From CAWJPY01 sp963844865 (GTDB lineage Bacteria > Acidobacteriota > Thermoanaerobaculia > Thermoanaerobaculales > Sulfomarinibacteraceae), in the NCBI GenBank assembly GCA_963844865.1, contig CAWJPY010000006.1, forward strand, positions 62,001 to 126,000: DNA of 64,000 nt, given 5' to 3'. A program made the position numbers and the translations under genes. The notes beneath the pieces are model-generated. The model saw only the letters and a list, made by a program, of their open reading frames with translations. It did no database searches and was not told where the DNA came from. The first letter of the stretch is position 1. The number at the start of each line of letters is the position of its first letter. Of the stretch, positions 1-6,719 are shown one piece after another.

Positions 1-660
1 ATCACCCAGGACGGCCGGCACCTGTTCTTCGCTTCCAAGCGACCCCTGGATCCAGGGGGGGACGAGAAGGACTGGGACCTCTGGGTGATGGACCGTCAGG
101 GTGATGCCTGGGGCGAGCCCCAGAACCTCGGAGAGCCCGTGAACACGCCCGGTGGGGAGTACTACCCGACCCTGACCTCGGACGGCGTCCTCTACTTCAC
201 CGCGACCCGCGCGGACACCCTGGGCGGCGAAGACATCTACCGCTCACGGCCCGTCCCGGGGGGCTGGTCGGAGCCCGAGAACCTGGGCCCCGCCGTCAAC
301 TCGCCGGGACCCGAGTTCAACTCCCTGGTGGCCCCCGACGGCAGCTTCCTCATCTTCGGGTCCGCACGGAAGGGCGACCATGGTGGCGGCGATCTCTACA
401 TTTCGTTCCGGGGCCGGGACGGGGCCTGGCAGCCGGCGGTCAACATGGGCGAGCCCATCAACTCCGCCGCCCTCGACTACTGCCCCGCCCTTTCGCCGGA
501 CGGTCGGTACTTCTTCTTCACCAGCCAGCGTGTGACCGCCCCGAGCCCGCTGCCCACCACCTACGAGCACCTGGTGAGCTGGTTGGGAGCGCCCGGCGGG
601 GGATCGATGAGCATCTACTGGGTGGACGCAGCCGTCATCGGAAGCCTGCGCCCGCGGTGA
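1..660 (+). CDS. PD40-type beta-propeller protein, 3' part
   Basis: The frame is open from the first base, so the gene starts outside the window; 219 residues are visible. At least four repeats of the PD40/TolB-like kind are seen, each with a 'SPDG'-like turn (TSDG, APDG, SPDG) followed by an aromatic beta strand and a 'GGxDLY' or 'GGEDIY' strand, as in WD40-like periplasmic propellers. The spacing between repeats (about 50 residues) fits one propeller blade each. Such domains usually act as exported binding or scaffold modules; the substrate cannot be told. The last residues show no membrane anchor. The gene ends 40 nt before the putative hgcA extension, with no evident terminator between them. 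Confidence 0.8.
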   Translation: MTQDGRHLFFASKRPLDPGGDEKDWDLWVMDRQGDAWGEPQNLGEPVNTPGGEYYPTLTSDGVLYFTATRADTLGGEDIYRSRPVPGGWSEPENLGPAVNSPGPEFNSLVAPDGSFLIFGSARKGDHGGGDLYISFRGRDGAWQPAVNMGEPINSAALDYCPALSPDGRYFFFTSQRVTAPSPLPTTYEHLVSWLGAPGGGSMSIYWVDAAVIGSLRPR

Positions 661-684
661 CCAGGCGGCGGATGACGGCCACGA

Positions 685-690
685 TATAGT
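685..690 (+). promoter_or_regulatory. Candidate -10 box (TATAGT) of hgcAB
   Basis: TATAGT lies 9 nt before the ATG at 700. No -35 match and no Shine-Dalgarno sequence are visible. The same arrangement (TANNNT 6-10 nt before a start codon) occurs at several other genes in the window and suggests a leaderless or nearly leaderless transcript beginning at about 697-700, upstream of the in-frame UGA. Confidence 0.35.
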
Positions 691-699
691 GAAGCCGTG

Positions 700-828
700 A
701 TGGAAGACGCGCCTGCTCCGCCCGGCGAGATGTCGAAGGTCCCAGCGGCCGGCTGCGGCTGAGCCCGGACAGCAGCGGCCCGTGAGGCCGCCGATCCCTG
801 CCGACAACCCTTCGTCACCGGCAGCCTC
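700..828 (+). other. Candidate N-terminal extension of HgcA with in-frame UGA (possible selenocysteine)
   Basis: The hgcA frame stays open upstream of ATG 829 back to a TGA at 760-762, and continues beyond it to an ATG at 700. Codons between the TGA and 829 read DPCRQPFVTGSL, which resembles the HgcA N-terminal region as I remember it, yet contain no ATG, GTG, TTG or CTG. Just before the TGA the frame reads AAGCG. From 775 to 791 there is a perfect 6-bp stem (GCGGCC/GGCCGC) with loop CGTGA. The loop begins 18 nt after the TGA and has G as its second base, within the published limits for bacterial SECIS elements. Full translation through UGA would give about 381 residues. Selenocysteine is an inference; GC-rich DNA forms hairpins easily, and ordinary initiation at 829 remains possible. 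Confidence 0.4.
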
Positions 829-1845
829 ATGACACCGGTCGGGCCGGTCCCCCGCCTCTCTGCTACCTGGAGTCGGCCGGATCGTCTCGGTGCCGTCAAG
901 GTCCGGTGGGGTGCCGGCCGCATGGACTACCAGGTGCTGCCGGGCCTCTATGCCCTCGGCAATCCGGAAGCGGCGTCTCCGGTGCTGGTGAGCGCCAACT
1001 ACAAGCTCAGCTTCGACCGCCTGCGGCGGGCGGCGGCAGGCCTCGACGCCTGGATCCTGGTCCTCGACACCGATGGCATCAACGTCTGGTGCGCCGCCGG
1101 CAAGGGCACCTTCGGCACGAAGGAGCTCGTCGGGCGGATCGCCGCCACCGGTCTGGCCGCTGTAGTGGACCACCGCCGCCTGATCCTCCCCCAGCTCGCC
1201 GCCCCGGGAGTGGCCGGCCACCTGGTGGCGCAGCGGAGCGGGTTCGAGGTCGTCTGGGGACCGGTCATGGCCGAGGACCTGCCCGCCTTCCTAGCGGCGG
1301 GCTCGGTGGCCACCCCCGAGATGCGGCGCAAACGGTTCCCGCTCCGCGAGCGGGCGGCCCTGATTCCGATCGAGCTCGTGAACGCGGGCAAGGTGATCCT
1401 GCCCGCGGCGCTGGGAGTCCTGCTCCTCGCCGGGGTCGTCCACCCCCAGACGTTCGCCGCAGGACTGCTGGGTCCCGGCGTCACCGGCGTCCTCGCCATC
1501 CTGTCGGGTCTGGTGGCCGGCGCCGTCCTCACTCCCCTCTTGCTGCCATGGCTGCCGGGCCGCGCGTTCGCCGCGAAGGGCGTCGTCGTCGGGCTGCCCG
1601 TACTACTGGCCGTGCTCATGCTGCGGATCGGAGTCCCGAAGACCCTCGCCGAGGAGCTCGAGCTAGCAGGCTGGATGCTCGCGGGTACGGCGCTTGCCGC
1701 CTTTCTGGCCATGAACTTCACGGGATCGTCCACCTACACCTCCCTGTCCGGCGTGCGCCGGGAGATGCGGTACGCGGTGCCGGCCGAGATCGCCGTTGGA
1801 GTCGTAGGGATCGCCCTCTGGGCGTCGTCCTTGTGGGTGATCTGA
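829..1845 (+). CDS. hgcA: HgcA, corrinoid methyltransferase of mercury methylation
   Basis: HgcA carries a methyl group on a corrinoid cofactor and transfers it to Hg(II), making methylmercury. The diagnostic cap-helix motif NVWCAAGKGTFGT is present at residues 85-97, with the lower-axial Cys88. Flanking conserved blocks PGLYALGNP and VSANYKLSFD are also present. The C-terminal half (about residues 180-338) contains several hydrophobic segments, as expected for the HgcA membrane domain. The length of 338 is normal for the family only if a short N-terminus is missing, and the true start may lie upstream (see the entry at 700-828). hgcB follows after one nucleotide, as in known methylators. Confidence 0.93.
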   Translation: MTPVGPVPRLSATWSRPDRLGAVKVRWGAGRMDYQVLPGLYALGNPEAASPVLVSANYKLSFDRLRRAAAGLDAWILVLDTDGINVWCAAGKGTFGTKELVGRIAATGLAAVVDHRRLILPQLAAPGVAGHLVAQRSGFEVVWGPVMAEDLPAFLAAGSVATPEMRRKRFPLRERAALIPIELVNAGKVILPAALGVLLLAGVVHPQTFAAGLLGPGVTGVLAILSGLVAGAVLTPLLLPWLPGRAFAAKGVVVGLPVLLAVLMLRIGVPKTLAEELELAGWMLAGTALAAFLAMNFTGSSTYTSLSGVRREMRYAVPAEIAVGVVGIALWASSLWVI

Positions 1846-1846
1846 G

Positions 1847-2158
1847 ATGGCCGGGCTCAACTACCTGCGCGGCGTGACCACCCTCGAGCTCGATCAGGGA
1901 CTGTGCTGCGGCTGCGGAACGTGCGAGGCGGTGTGCCCCCAAGCCGTGCTCGCCATGGTCGACGGAGTGGCCGCCATCCTCGACCGCGACGGCTGCATGG
2001 AGTGCGGCGCCTGTGCCACGAACTGCGAGATGGAGGCCATCACCGTCCGCTCCGGCGTGGGCTGCGCCTCGGCCATCATCAACGCCGCCCTCGGCCGCTC
2101 GTCGGCCTGCTGCTGCGCACCCACCGACGAAGAGGCGAACCGGCCGACCTGTTGCTAA
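1847..2158 (+). CDS. hgcB: HgcB, 2[4Fe-4S] ferredoxin of mercury methylation
   Basis: HgcB supplies low-potential electrons to reduce the HgcA corrinoid. The 103-residue protein has two CxxCxxCxxxC clusters (Cys20/23/26/30 and Cys50/53/56/60). It also has the conserved extra cysteine at position 73 and a vicinal Cys pair at the extreme C-terminus (102-103), which separate HgcB from ordinary ferredoxins. An additional CCC run at 88-90 is unusual. The ATG follows the hgcA stop by one base, so translation is probably coupled. tRNA-Leu begins 16 nt downstream. Family known; function assigned from motifs and from the hgcA neighbour. Confidence 0.93.
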   Translation: MAGLNYLRGVTTLELDQGLCCGCGTCEAVCPQAVLAMVDGVAAILDRDGCMECGACATNCEMEAITVRSGVGCASAIINAALGRSSACCCAPTDEEANRPTCC

Positions 2159-2174
2159 GATGAACCTCCAACCT

Positions 2175-2257
2175 GCCGGAGTGGCGGAACGGTAGACGCA
2201 GGGGACTTAAAATCCCTTGGACGTGGGTCCATGTGGGTTCGACTCCCACCTCCGGCA
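2175..2257 (+). tRNA. tRNA-Leu (anticodon TAA)
   Basis: An 83-nt class II tRNA. The acceptor stem GCCGGAG/CTCCGGC is perfect, the anticodon stem-loop has loop CTTAAAA with anticodon TAA, there is a variable arm, and the T arm contains GGTTCGACTCC. The discriminator base is A2257. CCA is not encoded. The tandem repeat array starts 65 nt downstream, so this tRNA 3' end could be an insertion hot spot, but I see no attachment-site duplication or integrase. Confidence 0.95.
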
Positions 2258-2304
2258 CTCTCTCGCTACTTGCGGGTTGGCGTCATCCACCACCCACCCA
2301 CCCT

Positions 2305-2331
2305 ATGACGCCTCGCGCCGGAGCCAGCGGG
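2305..2331 (+). repeat. Dispersed 27-nt repeat, copy 1
   Basis: This 27-nt sequence recurs at 19504-19530 in the same orientation with 25 of 27 bases identical. Both copies are intergenic. This copy overlaps the left edge of the 124-bp tandem array. Function unknown. Confidence 0.6.
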
Positions 2332-2843
2332 TGATCGTACGCCGCCCCCCTCCCTCGTACCGACCCCCTCGGCTACGACCACTCGCCGCTGCCGTCCGGC
2401 GCGTTGACGCCATCCCCTCACCACCTCATCACGCCCCACAACCAATGCCAGCGGGTGATCGTACGCCGCCCCCCTCCCTCGTACCGACCCCCTCGGCTAC
2501 GACCACTCGCCGCTGCCGTCCGGCGCGTTGACGCCATCCCCTCACCACCTCATCACGCCCCACAACCAATGCCAGCGGGTGATCGTACGCCGCCCCCCTC
2601 CCTCGTACCGACCCCCTCGGCTACGACCACTCGCCGCTGCCGTCCGGCGCGTTGACGCCATCCCCTCACCACCTCATCACGCCCCACAACCAATGCCAGC
2701 GGGTGATCGTACGCCGCCCCCCTCCCTCGTACCGACCCCCTCGGCTACGACCACTCGCCGCTGCCGTCCGGCGCGTTGACGCCATCCCCTCACCACCTCA
2801 TCACGCCCCACAACCAATGCCAGCGGGTGATCGTACGCCGCCC
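2323..2843 (+). repeat. Tandem repeat array, 124-bp unit, 4.2 copies
   Basis: Units begin at 2323, 2447, 2571 and 2695, with a 25-bp partial unit from 2819 to 2843. The copies look identical to one another. The unit length is not a multiple of three, so the overlapping open frames it creates are not protein repeats. The plus strand is C-rich (runs of CCCCCC and CCCCTC), so the minus strand is G-rich. Between the tRNA and the first downstream gene nothing else was recognised in this roughly 590-bp stretch. Confidence 0.95.
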
Positions 2844-2850
2844 ACCCAAC

Positions 2851-4302
2851 CTACGGCGCTTCGCTGAGGAGCCAGCGGCGGAGGAAGGCGTTCGGCAGGT
2901 GCAGGCCGCCCGTGTCGTCGTCGCTCACGATCCCCAGGCTCTGCAGGGCGCCGAGGCTGCCCGCGAGTGCGTCGCCGTGTTCGGGAAGCGCTTCCCGGAC
3001 CGCCGCGAGCGACTGGGAAGGCCGCTCGGCGAGCAGGCGCATGATGGCGCGCTCGGGCTCGTTGAAGAGCTCGAGGTCGACGGCGAAGAAGTAGCTCACG
3101 GCGCGGTCGCCGGCAACGTCCTCGATCGCGGTGTCGAGGTCGTCGCGCTCCATGGCGCGCCGGCACAAAAGTTGGATCAGGTAGGGATGGTTGCCGCAGG
3201 TCTGGCGGATCCGCTCTACGTCACCGGCGCTGAACGCCGGCCGCGCCCCGGGCCCGAGCCTGGTCTGTCGGATGAGCTCCCGCGCCTCGTCGTCGCGCAG
3301 GCATCCCAGGTAGAGCGGCGGGGTGAAGCCGTCCAGAAAGGGTGAGGTCTCTCCCTCGGCCGCGGCCAACCGCCACAGCCGGCTGCTCGAGGCGAGCACC
3401 GACCGGATCCCCTCCCGCGAGTGCATCTCCCGCCGCAGTCGGCGCAGCAGCGCCGGATCCTGGTCGTTGAGGTGGATCAGCTCCTCCACCTCGTCGCACA
3501 GCAGCAAGAGGTCGAGGTCCGCCGCCCGCAGCGCCCGCCGCAGGAGTCCGAGCGATTCGAAGAGGTCTCCCGAGCGCACCTCGTCGGGAAGGATGCCGAC
3601 AGCCCGCAGACGCTCGCCGGCGTCCAGCAGCGCCTCGCCGAAGTCCCGGTGCAGGTCCTGCGGACGGTCAGCGCCCTGCAGATCCCAAAACAGGGGGAAG
3701 AACCCCAGTCCGGGCGACGATACCGCCAAGTGCTCAAGCTGCTTGAGCAGCGAGGTCTTCCCAATCCGGCGGGTGCCGAGCAGCCAGAGCCAGTTGCGGT
3801 TGCCGTGCAGGATCTCGGCGATCTCCGCGGCGCGCCCGTAGAACGCTTGTCCGCGCACCCACTGGCCGACCACGAACGGCAGCGGCGCGCCGGCCGCTCC
3901 CGAGGACCCCGGCGACTCTCTCCCCAACATCATCGGCGGCCGCGAGGCGCCGGCTGCCGGCGCCGACACCTCGGCGATGAGACGGTAGCCGCGCTTGAGG
4001 ATGGTCTCGATGAACCGCGGCTGCCGCGCATCGTCGCCGAGAGCCCGTCGCAGGCCGGCGATGGCCCGACTGATCACCGACTCGGTAATGTAGAGCTCCG
4101 GCCACACGGCGTCCATGATGTCTCGCTTGGAGACGACATCGCCGGCGCTACCGGCGAGGAACACCAGTACGTCCATGACCTTGGGCTCGACCTGGATCGA
4201 CGTCTCGCCCCGCCGCAGCCGGTTCAGACGCGGCTGGACCAGCCAGTCGGCCAGACGAAAGTCGCCTGCGGATGGCCTGTCGTTCTCCTGCGGGCCGGTC
4301 AT
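2851..4302 (-). CDS. Winged-helix (OmpR/PhoB-type) transcription regulator fused to an AAA/STAND-like NTPase
   Basis: A 483-residue fusion. Residues about 15-112 form an OmpR/PhoB/CadC-type winged helix (RAIAGLRRALGDD recognition region, RGYRL wing). There is no receiver domain. After a loose linker, an NTPase domain starts near 143, with Walker A GTRRIGKTS at 176-184 and Walker B LLLLCDEVEEL at 265-275. The same NTPase occurs fused to a kinase at 11519-13444. The gene lies 37 nt downstream of the OmpW-like gene on the same strand but also has its own TAGAAT box 8 nt before the ATG. It is the best local candidate for binding the 11-bp repeats at 5045-5084 and 10101-10140. The input signal is unknown; no membrane segment was seen. 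Confidence 0.85.
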   Translation of the reverse strand: MTGPQENDRPSAGDFRLADWLVQPRLNRLRRGETSIQVEPKVMDVLVFLAGSAGDVVSKRDIMDAVWPELYITESVISRAIAGLRRALGDDARQPRFIETILKRGYRLIAEVSAPAAGASRPPMMLGRESPGSSGAAGAPLPFVVGQWVRGQAFYGRAAEIAEILHGNRNWLWLLGTRRIGKTSLLKQLEHLAVSSPGLGFFPLFWDLQGADRPQDLHRDFGEALLDAGERLRAVGILPDEVRSGDLFESLGLLRRALRAADLDLLLLCDEVEELIHLNDQDPALLRRLRREMHSREGIRSVLASSSRLWRLAAAEGETSPFLDGFTPPLYLGCLRDDEARELIRQTRLGPGARPAFSAGDVERIRQTCGNHPYLIQLLCRRAMERDDLDTAIEDVAGDRAVSYFFAVDLELFNEPERAIMRLLAERPSQSLAAVREALPEHGDALAGSLGALQSLGIVSDDDTGGLHLPNAFLRRWLLSEAP

Positions 4303-4310
4303 GTGCGGGC

Positions 4311-4316
4311 ATTCTA
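4311..4316 (-). promoter_or_regulatory. -10 box (TAGAAT) of the winged-helix/NTPase gene
   Basis: On the minus strand TAGAAT ends 8 nt before the ATG at 4302. No Shine-Dalgarno sequence lies between them, which suggests a leaderless mRNA. Confidence 0.45.
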
Positions 4317-4339
4317 CCCGTTCCGACCATCGCCCGCCC

Positions 4340-4993
4340 TCAGAACCGGTAGCCGAAGCCGACGCTCAAGATGACCGGGTCGAACCCCAGGGACCCGTGC
4401 TCGCCGGGGGCGGTATCCGCGGTCTGGATGTACCGCAGCGATCCGCCCAACGACCAGCGTCCGTTCCCCAGCCCGACATCGACGCCCAGGTTCGCCCCGA
4501 TCCCCGCGTCGTGGGAACCGCCCACCGATTGCTCCACACCCGGGCCGATGGTGATCTCGGCCCCGCTGTAGGTGATGTAGGCCAGAAGCGGTCCCACGTA
4601 CACGTCCGCGCGGCTGCCCGGCGTGAGATGAACGTTGAGACCCGCCGTGATGGGGGTGACGGTGACACCGCTCGCCAGGCGGACCCGACCATGCCCGATG
4701 TCGATGTGGGCGCCGATGCTGGGCGCGGCGCTGAGGACGCCGACGTCAATCCCCAGACGGTCGGAGACCCGGTACTCGAGGTCCACCCCCAGACCACCGC
4801 CGACCTCGGTATCGACGCTGACGTGCGCACCCGGACCACCGACATCGACCGAGGTCGACGGCGAGTCCATCGCCACCAGGCCGACCCGCAGCCGCCACCG
4901 CCCGTCGTCGCTCTCGGCGGCCGTCGCCGACGCGGCCGACACCACCACCAGCAAAGCTCCCAGGAGCGTCCACCTCATCGTCTTGCTTTCCAT
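4340..4993 (-). CDS. OmpW-like outer-membrane beta-barrel protein (copy 1)
   Basis: A 217-residue protein with an N-terminal signal peptide (MESKTMRW, then a hydrophobic stretch ending near ATAAE). Alternating hydrophobic beta strands follow, and the terminal FGYRF has the aromatic last residue recognised by the Bam machinery. Length and strand pattern fit a small OmpW-type 8-stranded barrel. The start at 4993 was chosen because AGGAGG lies 8 nt upstream; a second ATG 15 nt further in is possible. A paralogue lies at 9305-9979. It is divergent from the FadL-like gene at 5111 across a shared 117-bp control region. OmpW proteins pass small hydrophobic molecules, but the substrate here is unknown. 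Confidence 0.8.
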   Translation of the reverse strand: MESKTMRWTLLGALLVVVSAASATAAESDDGRWRLRVGLVAMDSPSTSVDVGGPGAHVSVDTEVGGGLGVDLEYRVSDRLGIDVGVLSAAPSIGAHIDIGHGRVRLASGVTVTPITAGLNVHLTPGSRADVYVGPLLAYITYSGAEITIGPGVEQSVGGSHDAGIGANLGVDVGLGNGRWSLGGSLRYIQTADTAPGEHGSLGFDPVILSVGFGYRF

Positions 4994-5044
4994 CGTGCCG
5001 TCCTCCTTTCCCACCTCCAACCTTGTCCCCTGGCCGCAAGACCG

Positions 5045-5084
5045 CTTGAGGGAGCCGTGATGGATCCGTGACCCCCTCTTGACG
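5045..5084 (+). promoter_or_regulatory. Operator: four direct repeats at 11-bp spacing (copy 1)
   Basis: Heptamers CTTGAGG (5045), CGTGATG (5056), CGTGACC (5067) and CTTGACG (5078) share the core TGA, each exactly 11 bp after the last. OmpR/PhoB-type winged helices bind tandem repeats with this period. The last repeat ends 13 nt before the -10 box, the same geometry as the copy at 10101-10140. It probably activates the FadL-like gene in place of a -35 box. Seen directly; the binding protein is inferred. Confidence 0.7.
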
Positions 5085-5094
5085 ATCTCCCGCG

Positions 5095-5103
5095 TGATAC
5101 GAT
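5095..5103 (+). promoter_or_regulatory. Extended -10 promoter (TGATACGAT)
   Basis: TGnTANNNT with only 7 nt between the hexamer and the ATG at 5111, so the transcript is probably leaderless. The 11-bp repeat array replaces a normal -35 element. Confidence 0.6.
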
Positions 5104-5110
5104 CTGGGAA

Positions 5111-6517
5111 ATGACAACCAACTCCCGGCCCTCGGCGTGTCGGCGTCATCCCCGTTGTCGGTTCCCCGACGCGCTCGTCGTCGGTATCGCCCTGGTGGCG
5201 GTGACGATTTCGACGGCGGTGAGCGGCCAGGAGACGCCGGAGACGTTCGAGTTCAGCTTCTCCTCTAACCCGGGGGCGCGCAGCCTCGGCCTCGGAGGAG
5301 CCTTCGCCGGCCTCGCGGACGACGCGACCGCAGCCTTTGCCAACCCTGCCGGGCTGGTTCAGCTGGCGCGGCCCGAGGTGTCGCTGGAGGGGCGGCTCTG
5401 GAGCTACTCGACCCCGTACGTCGCGGGTGGCCGCTACGAGGGCTCGCCGACCGGCATCGGCATCGACACGGTGAGGGGATTGCGCAGCGCCCGGTCTCTG
5501 GAGAACACCAACGGCCTGTCCTTCGCCTCCCTCGTCTACCCCCACGCACGGTGGGCGCTGGCCCTGTACCGTCACCAGCTCGCCAAGTTTCGCACCCACA
5601 CCCAGACCCAGGGGCTCTTCGGGCTGGCCGGAGACGGCGTCACCACCACCCGCTCCTTCGACCGCATCTGGTCCACCGACCTCGATATCGTCGGCTACGG
5701 GATCTCCGGCGCCTACCGGATCGCCGAGCACTTCAGCCTCGGTCTCGCGGTGGTGGCCTACCAGGGGCGGCTGAACGCTCCCTTCCGTTGGTACTGGCCG
5801 GACGACGACTCTCTGGGGGCTGTCTTCGGCCCCAACTCCTATCTCCCGGAGAATCAGCTCATCGACGGTGACATGGGCTTCGACGACAGTGACTGGGGAC
5901 TGAGCGCGGGCCTCCTCTGGGAGCTGGCTGAGCGGTGGAAGCTGGGTGCCTTCTATCGCCAGGGACCCGAGTTCGACGTGCTCTTCGCCGTGCGCGCAGC
6001 GGCAGCCGGGTCGATCCTCGAACCATCATGGTCGCCGGGCGAGGAGCTGCTGGCGGTGGCGGGCTCGATGCGCTTTCCGGACGTCTACGGGCTGGGGATC
6101 GCCTTTCGATCGCGGGAGGGGCGTCTCGCCGTCGGCTTCGAGTGGGATCGAGTTTCCTACTCCACCATCTTTTCCAGCTTTGGAGCGCGACAGGTAGGGG
6201 GGATCGACCAGGACCCGGACCTCGAGGTCCAGCTGGCCGCCGACGACGGCGACGAGCTCCACCTCGGAGCGGAGTACGCCTTCATCGAGTCCACACCCGT
6301 GATTGCAGTCCGTGCCGGCGCCTGGCTCGATCCTGACCACCGCTTCCGCAGCATCAGCAGGGACGCTGAACACCGCGCGCTCTTCCCTCCCGGCGACCAG
6401 GAGCTCCACTTGGCGGCGGGCTTTGGCCTCGCGTGGGCGAGGTTCCAGATCGACGCCGGGGTCGATTTCTCCGACCTGGTGGACACCGCCGCTGTTTCGG
6501 TGATCTACAGCTTCTGA
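5111..6517 (+). CDS. FadL/PorV-like outer-membrane transport barrel (copy 1)
   Basis: A 468-residue protein with a long N-terminal export signal ending near VSGQE. Next comes the OMPP1/FadL/TodX signature GARSLGLGGAFAGLADDATA...NPAGL at about 55-85. Many amphipathic strands follow and the protein ends in VIYSF, a terminal Phe typical of barrels. FadL-family proteins admit hydrophobic compounds or long-chain fatty acids. A close paralogue lies at 10206-11531, sharing the N-terminal block, GLEWDRV-like strands and the VIYSF/AIYSF end. Transcribed divergently from the OmpW-like gene. The ATG lies directly after an extended -10, with no ribosome binding site. Confidence 0.85.
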   Translation: MTTNSRPSACRRHPRCRFPDALVVGIALVAVTISTAVSGQETPETFEFSFSSNPGARSLGLGGAFAGLADDATAAFANPAGLVQLARPEVSLEGRLWSYSTPYVAGGRYEGSPTGIGIDTVRGLRSARSLENTNGLSFASLVYPHARWALALYRHQLAKFRTHTQTQGLFGLAGDGVTTTRSFDRIWSTDLDIVGYGISGAYRIAEHFSLGLAVVAYQGRLNAPFRWYWPDDDSLGAVFGPNSYLPENQLIDGDMGFDDSDWGLSAGLLWELAERWKLGAFYRQGPEFDVLFAVRAAAAGSILEPSWSPGEELLAVAGSMRFPDVYGLGIAFRSREGRLAVGFEWDRVSYSTIFSSFGARQVGGIDQDPDLEVQLAADDGDELHLGAEYAFIESTPVIAVRAGAWLDPDHRFRSISRDAEHRALFPPGDQELHLAAGFGLAWARFQIDAGVDFSDLVDTAAVSVIYSF

Positions 6518-6522
6518 GTCAG

Positions 6523-6660
6523 TCACAGCAGCGCGATGGCGATCAGGAGCAGGAGAAGGAACAGCGCGGCGGCCACCGTCACCGGGACGTCGCGGGGCTG
6601 CGGATCGTCCGGCGCGTCCACCTCCGGCGTACCCAACAGAAGCCGCTTGAGACTCCGCAT
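6523..6660 (-). CDS. Small single-pass membrane protein (45 aa)
   Basis: A short ORF that begins MRSLKRLLLGTPEVD, has an acidic/proline middle and ends in a strong hydrophobic helix (AAALFLLLLLIAIALL). The minus strand has GGGGAGG 8 nt before the ATG, a good ribosome binding site, which supports translation. It starts 59 nt after the serine-hydrolase gene on the same strand and so is probably the last gene of that operon (OmpW-like, serine hydrolase, this). A tail-anchored topology (cytoplasmic N-terminus, C-terminal helix) is likely. Function unknown. Confidence 0.6.
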   Translation of the reverse strand: MRSLKRLLLGTPEVDAPDDPQPRDVPVTVAAALFLLLLLIAIALL

Positions 6661-6719
6661 CCCGCGTCCTCCCCGCAGCTCACCGCGCCCTCGCATTCCA
6701 CCAACCACGGGTGCGCCTC

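Noticed and set aside
244..1221. Minus-strand ORF across the beta-propeller/hgcA junction
   Set aside because: It is opposite two supported genes and has no domain or start signal.
2323..2843. CRISPR array
   Set aside because: The units are identical over their whole 124 bp with no unique spacers, and no cas genes are present.
2217..2867. Series of near-identical 83-codon ORFs in the 124-bp repeats
   Set aside because: They arise from the tandem repeats, each crosses unit borders, and the unit is not a multiple of three; no ribosome binding sites.
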